From Astropecten irregularis (taxonomy: Eukaryota > Echinodermata > Asteroidea > Paxillosida > Astropectinidae), in the NCBI GenBank assembly GCA_963971285.1, contig OZ020264.1:10926431-10990430 (forward strand): DNA of 64,000 nucleotides. The letters are read 5' to 3'. Each line of letters opens with the position of its first letter. Positions within the stretch are counted from its first letter, which is position 1. Positions 36,601-51,331 of this stretch are shown piece after piece. The translations under genes were made by a program, and so were the position numbers. The notes under the pieces are model-generated. The model had not been told where the DNA came from and ran no database searches. It saw only the letters and a list, made by a program, of their open reading frames with translations.

Positions 36601-36969
36601 CACACTTTACCATTTACTTTTTTTCATTTGCAGTACCTTGTCTATGAATTCAGATATTGGGGACACTAAGAGTCAACAGCGAAATAGATGGATAAGCAAG
36701 GCCATAAGTTGGGCACATCGACAAAACAACTAGGTGCGTGCCTAAACACCCTGGAATATCAGTGAAAAGGGTGATATGAATGCAATAATAAGAAATACGT
36801 CCTTGATTCATTGTCCTGAATTAGTCACATTCATAATCCCGCGATCAGTGAAGCGATGTATTGACGCCAGCTAGCTCGTTTGTTGCTGTTGCTGGGGTCT
36901 TTATTCCTTGCAAGCATAATTCATACCGTAAGCCCTATAGATGGTGTGGATCTGTTGCAATAAGCTTGC

Positions 36970-37345
36970 TTAAAGGTAGTATCATACTTTGTATTGGTAA
37001 GAAACCAAAACAGAAATGTTTTACAGATTTACGTATATTTTACAAGGTATGAAGATGGTGGTTGTAGAAACATACCGTTAAAATCATTTCGCCTGAAATG
37101 GTGTATTTATCCAGAAATCAGTCAAACAACGACCGGAAATAGTTTTGATCTTTTAAAAGATCACAAATAAAAGAGAAAACAGTTAAGAAATACTGTGACT
37201 GTTTTCACTGTTTTCTCAAAAAGTGGGCACCGCATGGGACTGAAATGTTCACAGATGACTGTTACTGTGTCTGTCTTGATATTTTTGCCCATGAATCTGT
37301 ATTTCTTTGATAAAAACCAAAGTATGATATTACCTTCAAGCTTAA
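36970..37345. repeat. MITE of about 370 bp, TTAAAGGTA ends, copy 2
   Basis: Left TTAAAGGTAGTATCATACTT pairs with right CAAAGTATGATATTACCTT, so the ends are complementary over about 20 bp. Related sequence is also found at 10030-10165, 39799-40148, 46860-46970 and 61520-61820. Confidence 0.8.
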
Positions 37346-37442
37346 TGTTGTGCTTAAGCAGCTCTATGAAATTGATCGAAAACGTGAAGTATCCCTCATG
37401 TAAAAGTATCGATAAATAGAGATCATCGACTACTAATCAAAT

Positions 37443-37664
37443 GCATGCCTTTTCACACGACGCTAAAAACCCCTCTCAACCATTGAGAATTGTTCTCATG
37501 GTTGCACAATCTTACATAAGAGTCATCGTGTGAAAGGACACCAGTGCTTGAAAGTGACCCACGTCCCTGGTGAATCCTTGAGAGATTTTGACCGAGGTCC
37601 AAACCCATGAGATCATTTATCAATGGTTGAAAGTTTTGTTTTTAGCGTCGTGTGAAAATGCCTT
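37443..37664. repeat. Fold-back MITE with TTCACACGACGCTAAAAAC ends
   Basis: The left arm TTCACACGACGCTAAAAAC is the exact reverse complement of a right arm ending in CGTCGTGTGAA. Inside, CAACCATTGAGA and TCAATGGTTGA also pair. A partial copy lies at 17228-17350. Confidence 0.85.
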
Positions 37665-38020
37665 CAATTCGTCGAAACACATACCGAACTAATCTTCTTG
37701 TGAAAACATATGCAAACAAACATATCTAAATGCTTAATAATTGTATCTACTAAATTCCAGCACCATTATAATTATTACAATGATCTCGGGTGGCATAAAA
37801 AATAAAAGAAATACACCTTTTAAAGTCCGTATAATCCTTCCATTAATATGATCATATATTTTTCACCATATTTATGAACCATAACATTTGAATATTGCAT
37901 TAAGTGCAGTTATATGCGTGTAGGCCTTTAGTGCATACAAGTGTACATATTTACATAACCGGGCCATATGTTTTGTATAGCACAAAGTCACGTCTGCCCA
38001 AGGTATGTTAATTTGGCCTT

Positions 38021-38234
38021 GTGGTAATGTGGGCGTATAGAAAAAACTCGATCCTTTGCCAAGCCCTAAAACATTCACCATAGCTCAGTAACCCGGTGCA
38101 AGTAACATTAGATGCAAGGTGAAGTCTGTGGTAATGTGGGCGTATAGAAAAAACTCGATCCTTTGCCAAGCCCTAAAACATTCACCATAGCTCAGTAACC
38201 CGGTGCAGGTAACATTCAGATGCAAGGTGAAGTC
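38021..38234 (+). promoter_or_regulatory. 107-bp tandem duplication of the gene C promoter
   Basis: Two nearly identical 107-bp blocks start GTGGTAATGTGGGCGTATAG at 38021 and 38128 and end in GCAAGGTGAAGTCTG. Each holds a TATAGAAAAAAC word and a CACCATAGCTCAGTAACC stretch that corresponds to CACCATTGCTCTGTAATC just upstream of gene B. The second copy ends about 50 bp before the gene C start codon. Confidence 0.75.
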
Positions 38235-38284
38235 TGAAGCACTAACAGCTAGTCCAGGGGGATCTGCGTTTCAAGAACTTCAAC

Positions 38285-40905
<2,621 letters not shown>

Positions 40906-41509
40906 GTGAGGAACCAACGAAAAACATTCTGGCTTTAAAATGATATATAAACATTCCGGACTTGAATTTGATTCTTTAGAGTGGGATAATTCTGGTTTAC
41001 TAAACTGATTTCTTTTAGCTTTATACGCTTTTTTAATGAATGTTGATCTTAATCGAACGTTAAGCAAAATGTAAACCGCAAAATAGACTTAAATTAAAAC
41101 TGAAATTTGTAGTTGTTACCGATTGTGTGTACCTTTTAAAACAAGCAAGGGCAGAAACAAAACCATCATCAGATTACATGTTTTTCTCCTGTAAATGTAC
41201 ATAAAGACAGGTCAGGTTTCTCGATTGCAATATTTGACCGGTCTCCAATTCACACTTGAGTTTGTGCACATCATATTAGGCCTACACACTGAGTGGTCCT
41301 GCTGTGTACTGTACATGTACCACAATGCTATACTAATCGTAATATGAAATATAGGCATCTGATCTTAGATTTTAGCTACGTGTTTGCATTATGAATATCA
41401 CTGAGTGCACTTTAAGAAAATGTTTAGAAAGTTCGTAAAAATCATTTTTATTGGCATAGACCCCCAAACACCCTAACTCGTACCTAAAGTTAGTTACTTA
41501 GTTAATTGC

Positions 41510-41660
41510 ATGGAGTTAAGAGGGTCTGACGTTTCGGTCCTACAGCACAATCTTTCTTAAAGGCTAAAGGACAAGAGGACAAGAACATAGTATAAGTACA
41601 GATACATATAAATGGTGTGAGGATCTTAACAAAGGGGGAGGAGACAAAGGTGTGTTGGGA
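41510..41660. repeat. TTTCGATCCTAGCAGGATC-family repeat, diverged
   Basis: TGGAGTTAAGAGGGTCTGAC, GTTTCGGTCCTACAGCACA and TTCTTAAAGGCTAAAGGACA align with the copy at 8820-8900, including the following AAGAGGACAAGA. It lies in the gap between genes C and D. Confidence 0.6.
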
Positions 41661-41810
41661 GTGTATTCAGAATCGAAGGTGGACCGTAACATTGACTGGC
41701 AAATAGAATCATTAAAACTTATTACATTTTTAGTGACATTCTAGTAGTTTATTTGTTCAAGCTTTCTATTTTTATTGATAAAATAGGCCCTTCCTAACTT
41801 GTACCTATAG

Positions 41811-42177
41811 TAATGCTAGGAGTCCAGTGGGCCGGCGCCAGTTTGCTGTGGCGCCTAGTGTCGCCAATAAGGTGCCTAGTGGCGTGCAATGGCTCAAACT
41901 GACTCCAAACTGGCCCGTGATGGCCCGTAACGGCGCCAAAAAATTGATTTTGGCGGCAAGAAAATTTCAAAATGTTTGAAATTTTCGTCGCGCAACTTGC
42001 ATCGAGCAATCAGCGCGAAGTGTCTACCAAGTGGCACCAAATGGTGCAAACAATCCGCCTATTAGAATCCACTGGAATGTAATGGCGCGCGTCAAGTTGC
42101 GCCACTACGCGCCAATCACATAATCTTTGGCGCGAACTGGCACCAACTGGCGCCGGCCCAGTGGACTCCTAGCATTA
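41811..42177. repeat. MITE of 367 bp with CTAGGAGTCCA ends
   Basis: The ends are TAATGCTAGGAGTCCAGTGG and its complement ending GTGGACTCCTAGCATTA. They form terminal repeats of about 34 bp with one mismatch, reaching the GCCGGCGCCAGTT word. The GC-rich interior is full of GGCGCC/TGGCGC words. TA at the outermost positions could be the target duplication. Confidence 0.88.
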
Positions 42178-42556
42178 GTTACTTTTAGATACATTAGTTA
42201 ATTTAATTTCGCTCACTTGATAGGAAAATGGAGTCTTTAAAATTTATTCCATTCTTATATTGCCATTCAATTGTTTGAGACCTGCATGTAGGCCTATTTG
42301 TTCCTATAGGCACCATGCCACCATAACTCGTACTATGGTCAATCACTTGTCTACTTTAGTTAAAGCTTTACTGTATATGTATTGATTGAAACAATGGAAT
42401 CATTAAAAATTCATTTGTATTCTTGTAGTGGCATTCAAATTACTTTGTTGATTGGTTCATGTTTTTTTATGAAATTCCCTGCGTCAAAAGTGACTCATTC
42501 TTTTGTTTGTCAATTACGATATACTGCGTTGGCCAATCACAATGGACGGAATTAAT

Positions 42557-42650
42557 TTTGTTGACAAACTGCGCATGTAGAAAGATGCGCAGTTTGTCGA
42601 CAAATTGGCAAAACGCGTTGCAAACTCAAGGTGGCGCACTATTGTGAAAC
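42557..42650. repeat. TTGTTGACAAACTGCGCAT hairpin and adjoining CGCGTTGCAAACTC block
   Basis: The hairpin arms TTGTTGACAAACTGCGCAT and GATGCGCAGTTTGTCGACAA pair. The next 40 bp match 28415-28460 and 30720-30770. It lies about 1.65 kb beyond gene C. Confidence 0.7.
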
Positions 42651-42839
42651 GCCCGTATTAAAAAAAAATAGAAGTTTCTCAGGCAATTAAAACATACAGC
42701 AAAATTAATCTGAAAACTTACATTTTAATTTTCTTTTCAATTTAATATAGGGTGACCAATGACTTTTTGAGAAAAGTCCATCCAAAGAAAAATAGCCTTA
42801 AAATTGCCAAATTGACTGTTGCCATACTAATTAAAAACT

Positions 42840-43075
42840 CTGGTGACCGGGTTCCATCCGTTTTCTTTACAAGACTTCCCATGTAGTGCTCAGCAAATGC
42901 TTTTATAAAAAATACATTTAGAGGGTATGCAAAATATGAGCTCCGCGGACAAATTTGGACCTTTTTACTGAAGTGCGACCACAAGCATGAAATTCCTACT
43001 AGGATCAATTCTACCCTGGGCCGAACTAGCCTCCGGTTGAATTCAATAAACACAGTTAGCAAGAAACAAGTGTAA
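42840..43075. repeat. Dispersed repeat paired with 12935-13075
   Basis: GACCGGGTTCCATCCG, AAGACTTCCCATGTAGTGC and GAGCTCCGCGGACAAATTTG match the earlier block in order. Confidence 0.55.
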
Positions 43076-43080
43076 AACGA

Positions 43081-43440
43081 TACCGGTGTCACGGGCTCAG
43101 CTGTCCGGTGTCACGGGCTCAGCTGTCCGGTGTCACGGGCTCAGCTGTCCGGTGTCACGGGCTCAGCTGACCGGTGTCATGGGCTCAGCTGTCCGGTGTC
43201 AAGGGCTTAGCTGTCCGGTGTCACGGGCTCAGCTGACCGGTGTCAGCCGCAGCCATTCTCTCTTAATCTAAACAATTCCCCCTGTCGTTAATTCCATATA
43301 ATGGTTCGATTGTACGTACTACCGGCCAACTCGGCACGCCAGACAGTTCAGCTCGTGTTCGTCACGTACGTGCCTAGCTGACCGGGTTTCGTAACCCTGT
43401 CAGCTCAGCACGCCGGTCACCCGAGCTCGTGACACCGGTT
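43081..43440. repeat. ACCGGTGTCACG-ended element containing a 22-bp tandem array
   Basis: Seven full and one partial copies of CCGGTGTCACGGGCTCAGCT (unit 22 bp) run from 43083 to about 43250. The far end CCGAGCTCGTGACACCGGT is the complement of the unit's first part, so the whole looks like a MITE whose left terminal repeat was amplified in tandem. Confidence 0.75.
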
Positions 43441-44029
43441 TGAAGGTTAAACGTAGGAGTGAAATGAATAGGGTTCAGAGGTGGTTACCTTGTCCCCCCC
43501 AAAAAAAAATCCTTTTAAGCTTCGTTTACATATCCCAAGGTTTTTTTTTTCATTGTCCGTTTCAAAATGCCCTTTGTTCGCTAGTTTCTTTTATCATTGT
43601 GACTGTCCAGCCAGAACAGCACACGGTTCATTTGGTGGGTTTATCCAACTTGTATTTTATTCTTTAGTATGCACATTTTGGAATCAACAATAGGCATAAC
43701 ACGACATAGTGCAGTTGCCCTCTTGTGAAAATACTGCCACAGAGGACAGTCGGGCATTTTGACTGAGATCACCGTGTGCAACGGACGGACTGCAACTCTC
43801 TCCATACTTGGTGAGTACAATTTTGCTGAATATTAACTTGTCGTACAGAATGGAACATAAAGACTTCATAAGACTCATCTACGCAACCCAATGTGAGAAG
43901 TCAACTAATTTTGCTCAGCAAGCCTAAGTACGTAAACGTAAAGTAGTATCATTTATACAATGGCAAAGTTCTCATCGCTATTCACGTATCTAGCAGGGAT
44001 CTATTTCACCACATTTCTTTTCATGATTG

Positions 44030-44290
44030 AGGGGAATGATTGGTGATTTGGTGTCCTATATGCGAGAGAGCGAAACGACCGAGCGGGGAGAGGGTGTGAG
44101 AGGGGTATACCAGGGATTTAAACCCAAAAAAAAAACAGAGTTGAAAAGTCACATTTTAGAGCAATTTAAAACGATATTGCTGTTTTTGTTATTATTTTGT
44201 TGGTACTTTAGATATTTTGTCAGTATTAAATGACATTCAACCTCGAAATATTGGGGGGATATATCCCCCCATCCCCCCGGGATCGACACC
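44030..44290. repeat. Dispersed repeat paired with 50480-50835
   Basis: Shares GGATTTAAACCC-like, CATTTTAGAGCA, TTTAAAACGATATT, ACATTCAACCTCGAAATATT and GACACCC with the second copy, in order and orientation. It is non-coding. Confidence 0.7.
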
Positions 44291-44302
44291 CATGTATTTC
44301 AC

Positions 44303-44430
44303 CATCGTAGCTTACTATTAATCGTAAGATTGTGCTTCAGCCTTGCAGCCTTGTGTTGGATACGATGGGTTATCCTTCGTAACTCGAGTTACGATCGATC
44401 GTATGTAGGGTTTCATGAAATCGGACCTGT
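44303..44430. repeat. Element ending TACGATCGATCGTA and TTTCATGAAATC, copy 1 (pair 59487-59613)
   Basis: CATCGTAGCTTACTATTAATCG, read here in two parts, plus GGATACGATGGGTTATCCTTCG-type and TACGATCGATCGTA words, are shared with 59490-59613. TTTCATGAAATCGG at the right end is like other gene-flank palindromes. Confidence 0.65.
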
Positions 44431-44684
44431 TGAAATACGAATATCTGTAGAATAATGTATATGTTACACGGGTTTTTGTTGTTTTGTTATTAGCGGGTAT
44501 ACGGTTAACGCGTCAAACGCGAACACGGATAATTACCATTGACATACCATAATCGTGTACTGACCACTGTAGCAGTCTGACTGTGATTCCTTTGGCTTCA
44601 TATTTTACTCTTCCAGCTAGAGCAACCTTGCACACACGAACCTATACGAATCAAAAAGAGCATCTACAACATAGGAACTTCAAC

Positions 44685-47384
44685 ATGTTTCGATTTGCGA
44701 TGTCTACATTGGCATTCTGCCTCATTCTGTCCTGTGCTGTAAATGCCGCTTCCATGCAGGTAAGGATTGTTACTTATTCAGAATAACAAAACTGAGACCG
44801 AAACAGCCAGAACATCACCACTCACACAGCAAACACAAAAATCCATTGCAAACTGGCCCCATGGTTTGAATACATTCAAAGCATTCCTTTCTCACAGAAA
44901 TAGAAATTGAGATTTATGTCATATAGTTTGATGTCTGGTCACTCTGTGCTTGTATTCAAATAGGAGAAGCTGGAGGAGAAGTCGCTCTTGAAACGTCTTC
45001 TGAACCTGTTGGAGTCCAAGAAGACCGCGACCGGTGAGGATTCAACGTATACAGTAATATTCGAGCACACGGTTTTTAATGGCGCCCTCTTTTGATTAAA
45101 ACAACAAACTGCGGTTGTGTCAGTATATTGTTTTGGATGCATTCGTTTAGCTCCCCCGGGTTGACACCTGTCAACCTCGTCCCCATTCTCTCACTTGTTT
45201 TGTGCAGTATAGCACGACCATTCCCAGTAAGGGCTGACCCGTGTTAGCTAAGCGAATGCACCCTTTTGTGGCACTGCCAATCATCTTTTATTGAAATCTT
45301 GGAAGCTGGAAAGCTAATCATGAGCAAAAGACCGGTTGGGAAATCCGGGACAGGTTGTCCATGTCGAATATTCTTCTAACTCCGTGTTTCTTTCAGGAAT
45401 AAATCGCGCACCACACACCAAGCCGGAGTTGTAGTGCATTTAGATACATAAACACCACCGCAGTTTGTCGTCTTAATCAAAAGAGGGCGCCATTCAAAAC
45501 CGTGTACTCGGAATACTGTATAGATTGAAAAAAAAATACATAAAACTACAAAACTAAGATATGTATAGCTGTTCATTGCATTGGAAACATACGTGCATGA
45601 ATAAATAATGCAAAAGGTCTGACGTGTGTGCACTTACATTTTGTAAACTTTACTTCTCCCCCCAAAAAACATCACGAATATCAAATAATGCTGCTTTATT
45701 CTTGGCTTTAACATTCGTACTTTAACATTTCAGACGAGGCACCTGTAAAGTGTAGCCTTGAGGGGCTTCAATACGAGGAACTTCGCTACTGCCATCTGGA
45801 CAACTGTGCTTATCAAGTTCCAAAGCTGGATGATAACAGTAAGTTCCTTTTACTCTGAGCGTGAAGTCAGCACCGTTTGTATAGTGACACCGTACCAATG
45901 ACCCCTTCAAGCTCTTATATAAAAAGATGTTATAGGGAATTATACGGCATACATAAATAATTGGTCATGATTTAGTACATTTTCATAGGGCATGTACATA
46001 TGGGCATTTTCACGGTTTGGGGATATTTTGTGCAACGTTAAGTTACCTCATTTTTTGCATATTTGCATACATTTCAGGGAAACATAAGTGGTATATACTT
46101 TCTGATTCCAAATAGACGTTTTTCAATGCGCGGTATTTTTGAACGCATGAGGGCGCTGTTAGGTGTACAACTTTATTTACTTCCGGGAGTACGGTCTGGT
46201 TAATTGTCAATTGAGCAGAGGTCATTTACGGACAATTTTGGGATACGATAGAAGTGTATATTTTTTCTACGACATGTACAAGTTGTATTCTGACACAGCG
46301 GTACACAAGAACAAGGCATTGTCAAATGACCCTGCCCGGAAGTAATTCGAAGCGCCCTCAAGCGTTCAAAAATACCGCGCATTGGAGTCTTTCAAGAATG
46401 ATTGATCAAGGAATAGGTCAAAGTCACTTAACAGGTATAACTTACGTTCCCATATCCATTTCATGGTATTTTGTGACTGAACAATTATTTATTGATTGAT
46501 TCATCTATTGGTTCATCATTGTTTGGTATTATTTTTTATACACGTTGTCTTTTCCGTTTGAATTTAATTCTAAAGTTGTTGAGGTCCGCTACAAAACCAA
46601 GGAAGGAGGAGGAACTGAGCTGACTATCAAGCTCTGTGACAAGAATTATAAATGTCTAGAACCAGCACTGATGCCCACGGGAGAGCATAAGAATAATTAT
46701 GTTAAAGGTACAATACATAATTAGTAAAGATCACAGGACAGCACTCATACTTTGACTGATCAAACATCGACATGAAATAATAAATCTGTGAAAATTTGAG
46801 CCCAATCGGACATCTGAGTCACGAGTAAATAGCGAAAACCCGACTCAATTTTTCTTATAAAACAAAACTGTTTTCGATCTCTGTTTTACTAATTTCTGGA
46901 TAAATACAGCATTTCAAATGGAAATATTTTAACGGTATGTTTCTACCAGCACCATCTTCATACCTTGAGTGAAAGGGGATAACTGAAACAACTCAAGTGA
47001 GGTATGAGGGTGTCCTTTATGTTTGTTCCAAAAAAAAGTTCGGACGAACGATCTTTGGAAAAGACACTAAATATTGATTTCATTGAAAAACCCAGCATCT
47101 GATGAACCAAGATTTCCCATGGTGACTGTTTGGACTGTTTACGAACTGCTGAGTCTATTTTCTGTCTCAAACTCATGTTAATGCTTAAGCAGCTTTTAGA
47201 AATTGGCCCCCTAATTAATTTGTTAATGGTTTGATTTGCAGATCCCGGATTTCCAGTGACTGCCGTTATCCCGACCCTCTTCGGTGGCAAAAAATACAAG
47301 GTAGAAGTCAAACAGGCTACATTACAGACAGACCAATCTGCAGTAACCGCATGCGTCAACCTGGCTGTCGTGACCGAGAATTGA
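44685..47384 (+). CDS. Secreted cysteine-containing protein, gene D (five exons, 174 residues, six cysteines)
   Basis: Exons: 44685-44759, 44964-45033, 45734-45838, 46576-46707 and 47242-47384 (stop TGA). They total 525 bp with phases 0,1,1,1. Exon 1 matches gene C except Met for Leu at residue 24. Exon 2 reads EKLEEKSLLKRLLNLLESKK, with the Lys-Arg pair retained. Exon 3 has C-x12-C-x4-C (CSLEGLQYEELRYCHLDNC). Exon 4 is longer than in the other genes and adds two cysteines (KLCDKNYKC) and a 13-residue extension. Exon 5 starts DPGFPVTAVI and ends ACVNLAVVTEN. It is therefore the most diverged member, with a probable third disulfide in the secreted product. Function is unknown. Two fold-back elements sit in introns 2 and 3. 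Confidence 0.88.
45049..45522. repeat. Element with inverted ends of about 65 bp in gene D intron 2
   Basis: The left arm has CGAGCACACGGTTTTTAATG, GCGCCCTCTTTTGATTAA and AAACTGCGGT; the right arm carries their complements in reverse order (ACCGCAGTTTG, TTAATCAAAAGAGGGCGCC, AAAACCGTGTACTCG). The right half recurs at 22960-23075. Confidence 0.85.
46124..46385. repeat. MITE with CAATGCGCGGTATTTTTGAA ends, gene D intron 3
   Basis: The left end CAATGCGCGGTATTTTTGAA is the exact complement of the right end TTCAAAAATACCGCGCATTG. The inverted match continues over GAGGGCGCT/AGCGCCCTC. The element is 262 bp and encodes nothing. Confidence 0.9.
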
Positions 47385-48254
47385 GAAACACCTGGCCGTG
47401 ATTTTAACTTTCATTTTTTCATTTTAGTATGGGGTTAGTATGGTCGACTTAAATATATTTTGGGGTTCATATCAATAAGTCCACAAGGATTATTTACAGA
47501 CTTCTACATCAATGTAACTCATATAAACATGTTGGTTGTAATGTCTTCATGTCTTCGTTATTAGAGGGTAAGTTCTCAACAAGCTGGTAAGGAAGTACAC
47601 TACAAATCTGTACGGTTGCCAGGACCCAATATTAGCAAGGTTAAATTTGTGGAAAGAGGGCAGGGCTTTGATTTTGGAGGGAAATGACGTAAAAACGTTT
47701 ACGACGATGCGCTATAATTATTACAAACGAAACACTTAATACCTGGATATGGTTTTCGCCCTGACTTTTACGACTGTTGGGTCTGGTACCAGACTAGCCC
47801 GACTAAAACGTCGGTGATTGGCTGCTGACAAAGTTGCATGGTCAATCCCGATATATGATTGGTCGAGAGTGTCAGAGCCCGCCCTCCAACGTCATGTAGT
47901 TCGTGACAAAATGGCGCCACGCGACTGGCAGGCTGTGTTCAAGTTTGCAACAAGCGGGTAAGGAATTGTATTTGTACACTAAAATATTGTCCAATTATGT
48001 TCATTCTAGGGTTATCAGGACACAGTAACATTTCAGAACAGTAGCAGCTATGAATTGTCTGAACTGATCCTTGTGCACTAATGGATACGAACCCCTATAT
48101 TTGTGTAAGCATAATTTCCTTTACTAATGATTGTAGATCTGAAAATTGGGTGAAGGGAAATAAAGTATAATCATAAGAACGACAGTAATTAGATTATTAG
48201 TATCCAAGAAAAGTCGTTAAAGATTCAAAATAAAAAATACTGTTGAAGATAATA
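47385..48254. other. Gene D 3' flank with dispersed repeat 47620-47960
   Basis: No exon is supported. The part at 47620-47960 (AAGAGGGCAGGGCTTTGATT, GACAAAATGGCGCCACGCG) is an inverted relative of 18906-19172. The rest is AT-rich. Confidence 0.45.
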
Positions 48255-49310
48255 TTGTTGAAACTCAAATCGTAAGCAGGTATTAATAAGCAAGCAGTGG
48301 AGCAATCATTGGAGTAGGCGTGGGGCAATCGGGGGATCGGAGCAGGTCTTAGGCGTGGAGGTATAGGGAGCAAGCTGCGGACACTAGGGGTGCAAGCATG
48401 GAGCAGGGGTGCAATTAAGAGAGCCAGCAGGGGAACAAGCAGGGCACAGGCATAAGAGCAGACAGGCGGCCAAGGGTGTAGGCAGGGGAGAGAACAGGGA
48501 GCATTCAGGGGAGCAGTCATGGCAGCAGGTAGTATAAATAAGGTGAGCAATCAGGGAAGTAGGCAGGGAAGCAATCTGAGGACAATCAGGGGTGTGAGCA
48601 GGAGCAGGGATGCAATCAAGAGAGCAACAGGGGCATGTCAGGGGACAAGCAGGGGAGTAAGCAGGGTGAAGGGGTAAGGAGAGTCGCAGGTAGGGAAGCA
48701 GTCAGATGGTCAATCGAGGTGCCGGCAGTGGAGCAGGGACGGAAGCAGGGGTTAGGGGAGGGAGCAAGGAGAGGAGCAAAGCAGGAGCAGAGGTGCAATC
48801 AAGAGAGCAATCAGGGGCATGACAGGGAACAAGCAGGGGAGTATAAAGCAGGGAGAAGGGGTAAGGAGAGTCGCAGGCAGGGAAGCAGTCAGATGGTCAA
48901 TCGAGGTGCCGGCAGTGGAGCAGGGACGGAAGCAGGGGTCAGGGGAGGGAGCAAGGAGAGGAGCAAGCAGGAGGGGGGGTGCAATCAAGAGAGCAATCAG
49001 GGGGCATGACAGAGGACAAGCAGGGGAGTAAGCAGGGTGAAGGGGGGAGGGAAGTCGAAGGCAGGGAAGCAGGGTAAGGTAAGGGCAGGTAAGGGTTTAC
49101 ATGCTTATACTTGGAACTTAGTGGAATGGTCAGTCGAGGTGCCGGCAAGGGAGCAGGCAGGGGGGCAAGCAGATTATCAATCGCTGTGCTATAGCAGTGG
49201 AGCATGGAAGCATACACGGGAGTATAAAGCAGGGTGCAAGTAAGGAGAGTTACAGTCAATGGGGCAGGTAGGGGAGCAGGGAAGCAAGGGGAGGGGCCAA
49301 ACAGGGGAGG
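48255..49310. repeat. Purine-rich minisatellite of about 1 kb with higher-order repeats
   Basis: Many variants of GGGGAGCAAGCAGG and GGGAGCA occur on the plus strand, which is strongly purine-rich. A longer unit of about 180-190 bp (GAGTCGCAGGCAGGGAAGCA, TCAGATGGTCAATCGAGGTG, GCCGGCAGTGGAGCAGGGAC) occurs at about 48675 and 48865, with a partial third near 49125. Short frames in it are artefacts. Confidence 0.9.
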
Positions 49311-51331
49311 CCGCTTATCACATTTAATTAATCGGGATGAAGGGGATCAAACTGAGGAGCTATTAGTTCAATCACTATTTCCAATTCACCCATGATTTTG
49401 TGCACACAATTACGCCCCATCTGCACTAGTGTATTTACCAATTTATACTGTACCAGTAATGTGAAATAGTCATCATATCTTGAGTTGTAGGTAAATTGTT
49501 GCTTTATGAATATCGTCGAGCGCTCTTTAGAAAAGGTATGGGAATCTCTTCGAAATCAAGTCAAATTTGTGGTATGCAGGATTTTGTTTTCGTTTTTTTA
49601 TTAAATATGTCACAAGACAATTTTTAACTGTTAGCTATGTTCTTTCCTTAAAAATACAATGGTTGTTAAAGGGTTTACATGCTTATACTTAGAACTTATG
49701 GAATAATCATTAAAGTGTTTTGTTGCATTCAAGTTGTTAACTTGTTTTCTGATTTTGTCAGTAACATTCCTGTGATAAGTGAGAGTGACATGTTTTTTGC
49801 ATGGTTTTACTGAGATGACAAGTCGAACGCTTTGAATACATTTGTTTAAAAAATACATCATGGCGTGTCTAAAGCAGAGTGTACACTGTCAACATTTTCG
49901 GTAACAATCTCGGTAACATGTTGACCGGGTACCTTGTTGCTGAAAATGTTGTCAGTGTACACAGAGCAAAACGAGTTGGGTAACATGTCGCAGCAACATC
50001 TCGGTAACATATTTACCCAGTCGAATATGCACTACAGTAAATTACTAAGGTTGTTTTGCTGAATGTCACGTACTGCCGCGCAAAGTATCACGTTCAAGGT
50101 CTTGGGGAACAAAAGGGGGGAAAATGGAAGGGGTTTGTTTATTGAAAGTCACTCTACCAAGGCAAAGTGCGTGCATGGCAATCACACACGCTATATATAT
50201 CTGGCTATTATTAGGCCTACCTCTCGTACATAGGTAGTGCATGGTTGCGTGGTTGCTGATATTTATCCCGATCACACATCCATGAAATATTGAAATTCCT
50301 TGGCATGATATAAAAGATGATAAGCGCAGTCCGTGGGTAAATTTCACGGGCACATGCCAGTCTGGAATTCAACCATTATAGCACCCAAATCAATGTACAA
50401 GTGGGAAGATATGTTCTTGATGGCATGTACATACAGTTCTACCAGTAATGCCTATACTGACATAGGTGTCGATTTATTTTCATAATTGGGGGATGATTGG
50501 TGATTGTGTGTCCTATATAAGTGAGGGAGCGAAGCGACCGGGGAGTTTGTGGGAGGAGGATAGCCCCTTCCCATACCAGGGACTTGTACAAAAAAACAGA
50601 GCCGGAAAGTCCCATTTTAGAGCATTTAAAACGATATTCAGAAGAATTAAACATAGTTTAAATTCACTGCGAAGACAACAAGCTAAATTGATTGTCTTTG
50701 TACATTCAGAGCATGCTATTTTTTTTTCATTATTTTGTTGGTGCTTCAGATATTTTCTCGATCGGTATTAAAGGACATTCAACCTCGAAATATTCAGAGA
50801 ATATATCCTGTCATTTTCGGGACCGACACCCAACCGGTTTAATTTTCGTGTGTGGACACAATTAATTGCAATTTGAATCAAACAAGACGAACTTCGGGTA
50901 TTGGGTCACATAACGAAGCAGAAGAAATTCTCAAGTTTCACCGTGTATATATCCCAAGCCCTCCACTTCGTTTGGGACACAAAATGGCGGAAGAAAAATC
51001 AATCTCTAGCCTATCCTCAAGCCTCATATCGACAAAGGCTTATATACCGTAGTTGGGTCTGGCGCCCTCTCTTGCTGATCACTTGTTGACACCGGAGGGC
51101 GTCCTTTTCAACGGAGCTCCATGTTAATGTAAATCTGGAAAGCAATGGAATGCTTTTTAATTCAATTCAGTTCAGATAAATATTTATTTATAATAAATAC
51201 TTTATAAACATTACATTTATGTATTATATTACCTTTAAAATCCGTTGGTTTTTTTTGCCACAAATGTAACAATTAAACAGCAACCAAATAAGACCAATAC
51301 ACTGGAAATACTGCCATTAAATTAACCTTAC
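49311..51331. other. Gene-poor AT-rich stretch
   Basis: It holds a GTAACATGTTG-family element at about 49873-50025 (starts AAGCAGAGTGTACACTGTCA) and the second copy of the 44030 repeat at 50480-50835. I see no exon with family support. Confidence 0.5.

Noticed and set aside
48635-49259. Basic or Pro/Leu-rich repeat proteins
   Set aside because: By-products of the purine-rich minisatellite; no start, splice or family support.
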